Part shown: positions 37,501 through 50,000 of the stretch, piece after piece
Layout of the letters: each line of letters opens with the position of its first letter
Position numbering within the stretch: position 1 is the first letter of the stretch
Source of the DNA: Achatina immaculata
Lineage: Eukaryota > Mollusca > Gastropoda > Stylommatophora > Achatinidae
Assembly: GCA_009760885.1 (NCBI GenBank)
Contig: CM019716.1
Span: forward strand, 288,001 to 352,000
Direction of reading: 5' to 3'
DNA length: 64,000 nt
Position numbers and translations under genes: made by a program
Notes under the pieces: model-generated
The model's input: only the letters and a program-made list of their open reading frames with translations
What the model was told of the DNA's origin: nothing
The model's database searches: none

Positions 37501-40500
37501 AAACAAATGTCCCTGCGCCTTTGGTGTCCAGAAGTCACAGCATATCTTGGAGACCTGTCCAACCTACTCAAACATCCGAGCATTGATCTGGCCCGAGGGA
37601 GAGGAACCGAAAGAGAAGCTATCGAGCTCCAGGAACACAGATGTAGCATGACCAATCAACACTCGAAAAAGAAGAAGAAGAAGAATAGTCAGTCATACAC
37701 GTTATAAGTGGACGTATGACTTTAATTGTTAGTCATACACGGCATAGGAAAGTACATATGACCACAGATGCCAGGCATACTCATTTGTTGGTATATGTGC
37801 ATTATGCATCCATTACGTCTCGTGCCGGGTAGCTTTGGTGGTAACGCTTCTCCTAAAGTAGTCTTTCTGTTGATCTTATTAGTGTATTTACTACACACTA
37901 ATATAAAACACGTAGTTTTCCCACACACTGTACTGTACTGTGGTAGTATGCGTCTGTGTGGCTAACTATCTTGAACTTCATTCATTATTACAACGTCACT
38001 ATTTACATGGCAGATTTTTACTTTACTGCTAAACAAGTGAAACAACATATGTCACACCACGTGACACACGAAACCCAGGACAACAACCACTACATATCCC
38101 TACACGAACATGACCAGTTACATGTAATCAACTCACTCAACACCACAGTTGACACTCAACATGAGTCCAATTATCACACGATTCAACAAGTACCAAAAAA
38201 ATCACAACAGTTTAATGATGAATTCCCATTTGTTAAATGCGTGTTGTAAAATGGATGTGGTGTGTAACATGGAAACAATTAACATAAGGATATAAAAAAA
38301 TGCCCGGGCGATTAGCACCGTCATGGGACCCTCACTAGCATACAACATCAAAAACAACATACATCATATACACTGAAAACCTCCAATACAGTCTTCCAAC
38401 ACAGCATCACATTAATTGTCCTAAAAAGGACAATCAGCTACAACATTACATAAATAACTTTGCAACTGTGTGTCCTAAAAAATGACAATCACTAACAAAA
38501 CCTACATTTCAGCTAACAGAGGTGTAACCTGTCTGAACACAACTGAAACTACTTCTGAACTACATCTACACTGTTACTCTGAGACTTCTAACATACTCTC
38601 ATCGAAATCTTAATCTCATCCTATATCATATGAATGACTCTCTCTGAGCTTTAAATCATTAATTCATTCATTTGCATGTCGCTTGCGGAACTTTGCCTCC
38701 CAAACAGCACTCCTGTAGGCCTCTCGGTTGTGAGCAAGATGGCTTGCTGCTGTTGCATCCATTTCCAGATCGTCAACGATGTCTTGCAGCCGTCTTCGTC
38801 TTGGTCTTCCTCTTTTTCTTTTTCCCATTATGTATCCTTCCAATACGGTCTTCTCTAAATTATCATGACGTTTAATGCGTCCAAAATATTTCAGTTTTCT
38901 CTCTTTAATCCTCTTCACTAGCCAGCCTTCTTCAATATTAAGCTCTTGTAGTATAGATATATTTGTTCTTTTTTGTGTCCACGATATTTGGAGAACTCTT
39001 CTGTAGCATTTACATTCAAAGGCATTTATGTGTTTCTCAGCTGTTTTGTTAAGTGTCCAGGTCTCACAGGCATATGTTGCTATGGGAAAGATGCATGCCC
39101 TTAAAAATCTTATTTTTGTAGTTCTGTCTGCTCCTCTCCACAGATTCTTTATTTGTTTTACTTTCTGAAGAGCGATAGATGTCCTCCTTTCAATTTCCCT
39201 CATTGTATCTCCATTATTAGTTAGTAGCGATCCAAGATATTCAAAACTCTCCAGTTCTTCCAGTTTTTCCTTTAAATATTCCTTACAAAATCTTCCTAAT
39301 TTTCCTGAAAAATCCATAATAAAATTCACGTGAATTTACCTGTTGGATAAACTTTAGTTTCTATAACATACAACTTCCTAACAACTAAAACTCTACTACT
39401 AAATTTAGACTGTTGTATCAACAACAGATATTCTAACGACGACACTTTAAGTTACCTGAACTGACTAACTTCTAGTTTCACGTGGGACGTGAGGTAACCA
39501 CACAAAAAAAATCCTTAAAAAAAAAAATCAATACTACAAACAAGGGATATAATCAAGTAGCTTAACTATTAAAGTTAATTACGTCCCTTACAACATACTA
39601 TCTCACTCCACCTTGCATGATTCTTGGTGTTTCCAATCAATTCAAAAGCTACTTTTTTCCACTCACGTTATTTGCTCACTCCGCTGAGGTGTTTTTTCTC
39701 TTGACCTTCCTCTCACTGATGTATGTGAGGTCAATACATGCACGTGTTTTTGTGTAAATATAATCGACTGTTACTAAAAAAAAGAGCTTCTAATAACTAA
39801 CACCAACACGGATAGAAACTTACCAAAAAATGTCATTTTTTAATTAATGAAGTGGTGTTGACCTGACCTTCTCTTGTCCTTGAAATTCCAGGATTTCTAG
39901 AAGATTTCCCCAACCACGAGGAATGGGGGCAAGTTCTCAGAAGTCACTGCGACCTTCAGGCCGGGGCCAGGATTGCCGATGTTCTCGTTGGTTTGCACTC
40001 TGCAACTCACAGGGAGAAACTCACCCCAGACGAGTTTTCCAGACAGCGCAAGAAGTTTAGGTAATTTGAGCTTTCGGTAAACTTTGTGTTTGTTCATTTT
40101 AGTCACGATGTCCGTACTGTTTTATACGACTTGTAAAATGTCAGGGACCCTTTTTGTGTTGTTGTTGTTGTTGTTGTTTTGTTATAGTTGTTGTAATAGT
40201 TGTTGTTGTAATAGTTGTTGTTATAGTTATTACTGTTATAGTTGTTGATGTAGTTGTGTTTTTTTTTTTACTTTTGTTGAATCGCTTTTAATTGAAAACT
40301 TGAATTCAATGTCCGCAGAGAAAAAAAAATAAGAAACAAGACGTCTATGATAAAATTCCACTGTAACGCTTTGCATTTTACGTTTTATTTTTACTTTCAT
40401 TTTACCTACATCCCAAGTTCCTCACTGAGCTGAATGTTGAGAAACTCTGTGTAAGGTTGCTGGGGATGCTGCGTGAACTGAGGAAGAAACGATAAAAACA

Positions 40501-43500
40501 AAAAAATTCATGTAGGCTGTACTTCAGTCAATCAGTCATTTGCGGAACTTTGCCTCTCTTGCGGAACTTTGCCTCCCTTGCGGAACTTTGCCTCCCTAAC
40601 AGCTCTCCTGTAGGCCTCTCGGTTGTAAGCAAGATGCCATGCTGCTGATGTGTCCATTCGCAGATCATTAACGATGTCTTCGCTTTGGTCTTCCTCTCTT
40701 TCTTTGTCCCATTATGTACCTTTCCAAGATGGTCTTCTCTAAATTCTCATGACATTTAATGTGTCCAAAATATTTAAGTTTTCTCTGTTTAATCCTCTTT
40801 ACTAGCCAGCCTTCTTCAATATTAAGTTCTTGTAATATTGATATATTTGTTCGTTTTTGTGTTCATAATATCTGAATAACTCTTCTGTAGCGTTTACATT
40901 CAAATGCATTTATGTATTTCTCACCTGTTGTGTTAAGTGTCCAGGTCTCACGGGCATACGTACTTCACAGCACAAATATTTTTACTGTTACTGTGGTCTT
41001 GCAAATCTAATGTTGACAGAATGAATCACGAGAGAAACAGATGCTTGGCAAGTTCCACAACAGTTGAAAAGGTGCCTTCTAAAATGAAAAGTGTCATTAC
41101 TGTGGTGTTTAGCAAATGTGAAACAACGAGGCTTACACACAGTAAAGTGATAGAGCACAGCGTTGTATGGTTTACCTCCAAAAATACGAAGCACTTACGA
41201 GGGAATAACTGTGACTGAAAAAATGTACTTAACGCCTAGCTATGAGATGACAGTCCACTCGACCATCTCGTATCTCTGTTACGAGATTCGGGTGTTCTTT
41301 TGCATTCTATGTAAAATGGCCGAGTATATAGTGCGTTATCTTATCGCCGCTAGGCTGTTGCTTATCCTACAGAAGCCCGTGTTTACAGTCGGGTCAAATC
41401 TCGTACTATTTTTCTTTCTCTCGTATGCATTAAGTGCTTTGTTGTTGTTTTTTTTTTGTTCAAGGCTAACTGTGCAGCACTATCCTCTACCATTAATTTA
41501 AAAGTCCTACTTTTTCTGACCCTTCTCCATATTCCCAGAAAGTTACCTCTAACAGTCTGAGTATTTTGCCTGGAATCATACCAGGCCCTTCCCAAAGCAG
41601 GTGAACTTCTTATGTCAAGCCCAGTTTGTCAAGCCACTCCAGGCCAACCACAGAGAGTACAAGCCTTCCTGTAAGGAAGCTGTCAGACTCAAGGTCGACG
41701 AGGTCATTCGTGACAACATAGTCATTGAGGCATCCAGGATGGTGAGGGAATGGATGTCAGTTGAGAACGGCGACTGCTGCATCCATGGCGACTTGCATTT
41801 GGAGAATATAATGTTCAATAAAGCCAGCGGCAATATTTTGGTAAGCAATATTATTTACACTCCTTATTCTTGATCATAGTTGACTTATTGACAGAATCGC
41901 AGGAGTCGACCTGAATTCATGCTAGATCAGTGGTTTCCAATTGGTGGTCCGTGACACAAACTTAAGATCCTTTTTAATGTTCACTGTGAAATGTTTAATA
42001 ACCAATGTTTCGACGAATTCTGCGTGGAGGAAAGAGCTTATTTTCACGTTTGAAAATAGGAAATATTGAACCATATGAAGAAGTGATTGTTCGGAATAAA
42101 AAGAAGCATGATTTCCCCCACCATATTTAGGTTTGTTAGCTGTCACACATTTCATATTCTGTTCATTTGTCAGAACAATCGGGATTGTTAGTTGCTGTTT
42201 ATTTTTTCTTAACTACATTATTGTCATTTTCAAAATTCACTAAGTTTGTACTGTGTGTTTTTTTTTAGTGTAGTGTAGCGTTTACTCATTAAAGGTTACC
42301 CACATTGTCCGAAAAAAATTCAGAAACTTTTTCCAAATTATGGGGCTCTGTGGCTTGGATTTGGAAACAGCAGGGGGTCCGCGGACATTTGCTAATTGGT
42401 AACCACTGTGTTAGACATTATTGTCCTAGGCAAATGTTGCTAAGATGCTCGTTTTGTAAATCAGACTGTCAAACTGAGTGAAAGTATATATAAAAATAAA
42501 TATATAAATATACACATTGCAATAAAGCTATGATAATAAAATGTTAAAACTATTTAAAACAAAAGCAGGAACAGCTTCATTAATTAACAACCACACAGTT
42601 GTAATGTTTCGTTTTGCACCTTAATCGTGCACAAGGGAAAAAAAACATACAGTACAAGAAATAGGGAAAGAAGATAAAGCATAAATTCACAAGAATGCTA
42701 TACAACAAATAGGAATGGAAATATTTTGTTATACAAGTGTGACATGTAAGAAGTTCAGGAAGGTGCGTGGTAGAGTGTTGTGAATGTTTAAATGAAGACT
42801 TCTTTATGGCATTGTGTGCATATCCGTCTGTATACACACGTATCCAGGTGTCACATGGATATTTGTCATCTAGCACACTAAGTGTGGCTGTTGATCTTAC
42901 AAGGCTGCTTTGCATCTCACCATTCTGCACACCTTTCACTTCAGTCTGAATAGTTACTTGTGTATAATCTGCTTCTTTCCATGGTGTATGCTCTGGTACA
43001 GATAATAATGGAGCGATTACAGTTGGAAGGCCAGGTATCAGCTTACGCATACGCTTGGCCTGGTGAATGAAGCTGCTTCTTTTAAGCCGGCTTAATGCCA
43101 AGTTATTGAATCTCTCCATCAGGGGATGGATTACAGAGCTAAGGAATTTCTCTCCCATGGTCATGACCTTTGTGTCTCTACGTTCCTTTAGCGCTTGAAC
43201 ACCAACTATTTTCTGCATTTCTACTATTGGTGTGGACCTCATGGCACCTGTGATAATCCATAGTGACTGATTTTGAACCTTGTCTAGATTATGCAGCATA
43301 GTGTTTGATGCTGTGCACCAAGATGTTGAGCCATATTCTAAATGTGGTAGAATACTTTGCTGATATACATTCTTGAGGATTCTTTCACTAGCTCCCCATG
43401 TGGTTCCACTTAATTTTCTTATTATGGCTAGTTTTCTTCTGGCTTTTGCTTCTGCACTGTTGATGTGTTGCTTCCAAGTCAGTTTTGAGTCGAGTCACTC

Positions 43501-46500
43501 CTAAGTAAGTGGGTTGGTTGTCCATCCTTAAGGATATTTCATTTACAAAGATCTTACCTGCTTTCTGTTTAGATGAGAGAGTGAACAGAGTGGTACTTGA
43601 CTTCTCTGTGTTGATACTTACACTCCATTTGTTTGTCCATGATGTCAAGATGTCTGCTGCTCTTTGGAGTCTCTGTGTAGCAACTGTCGCATATTCATCT
43701 GTACACCACATGACCAGATCATCTGCATACAGTGCCTCTTTGATTCCATAAGGAAGTTCCTTGACCAGGTCATTAATGAATACAAGGAATAGTGTAGGCG
43801 AAAGGACTCGTCCTTGTGGTACACCGTGTCACAGAAGTACTTTCTGGCTTTTGTGTCCATCCATTACTACTCTAGCTCTTCTATTGTGTAAATAGGACTT
43901 TATCCAGTTGTACAGTCTTCCATTCACATTGCAGTGTCTTAGTTTCCGCAGCAGACCTTTTTTCCATACTTTATCAAAGGCTTTCTTTAAGTCTATCCAC
44001 GCTGCTAGTACAAGGTTTTTCTCTTGGAATGCATCCTCAGTCTCTTGAGAGAGATAGGTCACTTGACCTTCCGTACTGTAGTACTGCCTAAATCCTGCTT
44101 GTTGTGGAACGAGAAGGTTTTCACTTTCTAGGTACCATTTTAGCCTGAGGTCAATGATGCGTTCCATCGTTTTGCATAGGCAGCTAGTGAGACTGATTGG
44201 CTTGTAGCTGGAGGCAGTATCACTGTTTTTCCCTGGTTTTAGCAGTGGTACCATGCTTGCTTCCTTCCAGATTTGAGGTAACTTACCTGTGCTCCAGCAC
44301 ATATTGAAAATATCCAACAGCTTTCCCATTGCTGCCATTCCCAGGTTCTTGATCATTTCATTGGACACTCCATCTGGTCCTGGTGATTTCCTTGGTTTCA
44401 GTTTACTGACTGCTAGGTTTAACTCGCTGCGTGTGATTGGTGCATCCATGACCTCCACTTTTCTGACTTGTTCCTCTTCTTTCTGTGGGTCAATGCGCAC
44501 TGCACGCTCTTTCTCTGGATGGATATCAATGTTGCAGTCCTGTGCAAACATGCGAGCAAAGTGATCTGCTACCTGCTTACCTGTAAGAGTTTTGCCATCC
44601 TCTATTAGTGTAATCTTTGTACTTCTTCCAGTACTCTCATTGTTTAACTGTTTGATTAGTTTTCACAGTTTCCTTCCATCCTTTTCAAAGTTTAGAGACT
44701 CTGTTTTCTTTCTCCAACTTTACCGTCTGGCTTGCAGCTTGGCTGTCTGAAATTTGGCCTTGAATGTTGGTAATTATTGTGATGTTCTTGGCATGGTCTA
44801 TTTTCTGCTTGCTTTCGAGCTGCTTCCACATCATCATCGAGTTTTCCCAGCTCACTAGACCAGTATGGTTTATAGTCCCTGCGAGCTCCTCTGGGAATGG
44901 TTTCACGAGCGGCTTGAAGGATACAAGCATTGAATTCCTTCACTATGCTGTTAATATCCTTACCTTCTATGGACAGCTGTCCCACCAGGATACCTGTACG
45001 ATGTCTGTACATTGTCCAGTTTGCTTTTTTATAGTTCCATCTGGGGAGAGGGCTACTGGTGTTAAGGAGTTCATTTTCTATTGTCAGGAAGACTGGTCGA
45101 TGGTCGCTACCTCCAAGTTGTTTTCTAACTTCACGTGTAATGTTCCAAGAAACGTCTTAACAAGAAGATGTAGACCAATGATGATGATAAAATGAATTTA
45201 ACGATGTTATATTTCTGTCTCCGATCCTAGCTAATAGATACAGACTGTGTCAGGGTTGGCCCCGAAGCCTATGACCTGGGTCTGATGGTGTCCAATTACG
45301 TGCTACTCTTCCACTACCACAAAGAACTCAGTCGTGTACAGGCGGGGCATAATGGGCCTGACCACGCCCAGCTGAAGACTGACATGTTGAAACTTATTCA
45401 GATCACAAGTTAGTATTTTTTAAAACGTATTTTAAAGTAAATCATCCGCTGCATTCTTTGAAAGATAACGTTCATGAGTAACGTCTTGGCAATATTACAA
45501 CCATTTTCCATGCTATAGAGGCATATTAGCAGGCCTGATAACACAACAAGGCCAGCTAGGCAGGCCCCTAAGGGTCAGATCCTAAGGGCATAGTATTGAC
45601 CTTCGAGGACCAAAGTTTGACACAGAATTGTCAGCATTGTCAATGTATGTATGTGTGTATATATTATATTAATAATCATTTCCACAACCTTCTAGACTGT
45701 TCTACAGAATTATTCTATTCGTTCTATTCGACTAAACTTGGGCTTAATTGTCATCAGGACTGTCATCAATCAGCTTAGCGACCCCGAACACTATGAATTT
45801 GACACTAATCTCGGTCAGTTTAGACATTTTATTCCAACCCTCACCTCCATGGGGGGGGGGGGGGGTGAACTTGGACTTACACTGCATCTGGTGTGTCACT
45901 ATTCATCTCAGTAACACCAAAAACTATGGATTCGACACTAACATCGGTCGTTGTCGATTATTTTTACGTGTCACCCCCATCCCACACCCACCCCTCTCTC
46001 ACCCTCCATGCCGAAGGGGGATGACTAAGAGACCATCAAAATTATTTGGACATCATCATCATCATCATCATCGTCATCATCGCCTTTCACTCCCCCGAGA
46101 GCATGGGCCACGGATAAAGTCTCTCCAGTCATCCCTGCTTCCTTCCATGTGCATCCCTTGTCTCTGAGCACTGTCATAATGTCTCTTCTCCAAGTAAGCC
46201 TAGTTGTCCGTGGGAGAAACATGGCAATCTCAAATCTCTCTCTCTGTCCCTCTCTCCCTTTCTCTACTCTCTCTCTGTCCCTTTGTCTCCCTCTCTTTCT
46301 CCCCTTTCTCTCCTCTCTCCCTCTCTCTCCCCCTCTCCTCTTTCCCTTTACAAAGTCACTATAATATTAAATTAAGTCAAAATGTTTAGTTTCACCTCTA
46401 GAACAAGAATAAATAAATTATTGAGTGAACCCATCCTTGAGCAAGCAATATAAAGTTGTCAGTGGGAGAAACATGGCGATCTCAAATATATCTATCTCTC

Positions 46501-46510
46501 TGTCCCTATC

Positions 46511-46544
<34 letters not shown>

Positions 46545-46957
46545 CCTCTCTCTCCCTTTCCTTCCTTATCTCTCTCCCTCTCCTTCTCTCCCCCTAATTT
46601 GAAAAAAAAAATAAGAAAAAGGCATTCTGTCGCTGGGCAACGCTGAGACGCCTGATGTTTTCGTTCCCACTGCAACCAGTTCAGGATCTTGTGTTGGCAC
46701 CTCAGATGATATAACGTCATCGATTTGTGTGCGGCACGGCCCATAACCAGAGGAGGCAGTGCGCATAAATAACGGGCGTTACATCCCTTCCTTCCCAGGG
46801 CCATCGTTAGTATTGGATGTTTTCGATCCCACCCCGACCCCAAAGGGTGGTAGGGTGGATCTTACCCCCCCCCCCCACGGTGCACTGTCCAGATTGTAAG
46901 TCATATGTGTGCCAAGTTTGGTTGAAATTGTTCCAGGCGTTCCAGCGTGATGCTCTC

Positions 46958-47013
<56 letters not shown>

Positions 47014-50000
47014 CTCCAGTTCTATCTATCTATATAAATATGGTGTTAGCGTTCATGTTTCCATTGACCTATCAGTGCACTAAAGGGCGATAAACCCAAT
47101 ATCATGTTTGGCTGCACTTTCCTTCCCTAGTTATAAGAAGTGCTAGGTTCGTTTTGCATTATTCTACATATCCAGATTGCCTGGAATAGCTCTGGCTAGA
47201 ACTGGTTCATCAACAACCACTGTAAGAGACTAATGTACCAACCTCCTCACTGCTTAACCTCCACTGCAATTTTATACCAATTATAATGCATAATTATACA
47301 ACAGTACACTGATTATTGTCATCTCAAAGAAAAGAATACCACCAAAATGTAGCATTACCATCGATGACACAAATCTGAAACAAGTTGATAGATTCAAGTA
47401 CTTAGGAACGATTATAACAACTGACGAGAAATATCACAATGAAATAAAAAGCAGACGTGCTCAGGCCAAGTCAGCATTCCAGACAATGAGAAACATCTTG
47501 TGCAACAGATCCATATCAATGGAAACAAGATTCAGAGTACTTAAATGTTACGTCGAGCCAATTCTGTTTTATGGATGTGAAGCATGGTCTATGAATAAGA
47601 GAGTACAGTGAGAAATGGAGGCCATGGAAATGTGGTTTATAAGAAGGATGTTGAAGGTAGCATGGACAGCTAAGACAATCAATGAAGAAGTCTTAAGAGA
47701 GGATGGAGTTAAAAGGCAAATTACAGAAAAGATTAGAGGCAGACAAGAGAGAAGAGGAAAATTGGAACACATTGTGGCAACTGGAAAAATTGAGGGAAGA
47801 AGAGACAGAGGACGAAAGAGAGAGAAGTTAGTGGATGGGCTGTCAGTTTGGCTAGGAAGAAAGTCACCGGCGGATCTCGTAATCAAGTCTAAAGACAGTG
47901 AATTATGGAGAGAAATAATCGCCTACGCCACGCGGCATGGCACTTAGAAATACTGATTATAATACACAGAGTAACAAATTTAGGTTGCGAAATTACAGTC
48001 TTGATCATTGAGCAGTTGTTTGTGTGTCCCTTGTGGAATATTTGCAGGGAAGACTTGCTTTGGTTTAGCTTCATTCCTGGAAGCAACAAAAATTATCATA
48101 GCTTTCTCCTAATATGATATGGTGCATTTGTTGCAAAATCATTAACTGTACATTTAGCTGCTTACAACATCAATGGCAGCTGGTATTTGGAATCATATAA
48201 CAGCCCAGAGTCACTGTAATGGAATGTGGAATTAACTAGTGGCTTTATGTTTTTTAAAAGTTCTAACCGCATGTGAGTGGGAGGCAAGCAACACCTGTAT
48301 TTCAGTTGATAGGGAACATAGTAAGCAAATATCAAAAGGGCACCTGAAGCTCTAGAAAACCATGAGAGCAGTAATTGTTGCTGGTTGTAACAGACTCTGC
48401 TGTTTGTGACAGTAATCATCGTGTGCCAGCTCACAGGGAAAATGGGCTGCAATGGATCTGTTTCTTGATATATCTTTCAAGACGCAACTGACCAAAAAGA
48501 TTCTTTTGATGGCTTTTCCATCTATCTGTAGCATAGCCAATCTACATGCCCTTTTACCTTCAAATTTCCTTTCAAAATGGATTTCAGTATGTGTTATTAT
48601 GATATTTATATGGCCAGATTTGGACAGTCTAAGATGAAATGTAACATGTCTCAAAACAACAATGTTTAAAACAGATTTTAAAAGCCATCAAAAGCTTGCC
48701 GATATTGACAACTATCAGAAAGAATTGACAGGTTCTGTTAAATCAAGTACAAGAACAGTAATCATGCCCTAATGTTCTCTTTCAGTCTCCATGTACTTGG
48801 ATGGAATGGAACAAGCTTTACAGGGGAAGTTCAAAAGACAGTTTGTTGAGCACCAGATACTTGTCTTTATGGCCATGGAGATCATTGCTTGGTATGTAAT
48901 GGCCTTGATAGACATATAAACTGCCTGAGATTGCAATGAAGTCTTGCTGATGACCTTGACATACATTCTTAACACTTGTCTAGATAAGTGATTCTAAAGT
49001 AGGAGGCAGGTGACTACCTGAGGAGGAATTTCAAGTCATGGGGAGGAATCTTTTTTTTTCAAGGGACGAATTTCTCCATGAAAAAATGTATCCCAAATTC
49101 TTCTCTTAAAAAATTTCTTCCCCTTGGACTTGAAATTCCTCCTAAGGGATGCCTCCTTGTTCTGGATCAGTGGTCTGGATACACTGACTGTTGACTTAGA
49201 GAAGGCATTGATCCATAAGACTACCTAGGATACACCGATCATTGATGTAGATATATTCATCTGTATGTTATCAGAACTTCTTTCAAATGTCTTATCTGTA
49301 GTCAACATCTTTTTACATGTAACTAGCAGAGACATGCAGCACTGGATGGCTACTAGTGTTGTCTTTGTCTGTCTGTCTGTCTATTCACTTTCCATATTTC
49401 TGAAACAATAAAACGGGGGCATACAAGACTCATTTTAACAGTTTAAGATTATTATTGTTATTATTATTACTTTGGTGTTTTCCATATTTAATCGAGGTTG
49501 CAAGAAGGAAATTATGATAGATTTATCACTCCCTTATACTCTTACACATTTGAAGATGACGACTGATTTGATTTTACTTTTATCTGTGCTGAGTTGTTCA
49601 TGGTCTTGTGATCAAAGCCAACAGACAAGGCTGGCTTTGTCGATGGTGCAGCACATGCATTTTCATTTGGGCAGCTAGTTCCGGTGCGTTAAAAAAATAC
49701 GAAAAGGAACTTATAAAAAGAAATTAAAACTCTAACTTCGAGCCATTAAGTACGTCCTGCTGGGAATCTAGAATCGAAGACACTTGTGCTTCTTGATATT
49801 CTGATGAATTTTATGTTTTAATAGAAATGCTGATGACTCAGTTGACAAAATGGCGAGACATGCAACACTTGCCCTTGAAGACAAAGATTTTACATTTTTA
49901 TGTTGTTGTGTTATATGCCACCATGGTTTAAATGCATTTAATGTTACTAGTAAAATTATCTACGCTCGACAACGGCCGGAACTCGATTGGATGAAATTAC

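Noticed and set aside
37956..38249. 97-codon ORF as a possible missing kinase exon
   Set aside because: The composition is His/Gln/Thr rich with no kinase-like spacing and no fitting splice phases.
46025..46222. ORF with an acidic poly-Asp run
   Set aside because: The Asp run is a (GAT)n tail of a LINE fragment, not a protein feature.
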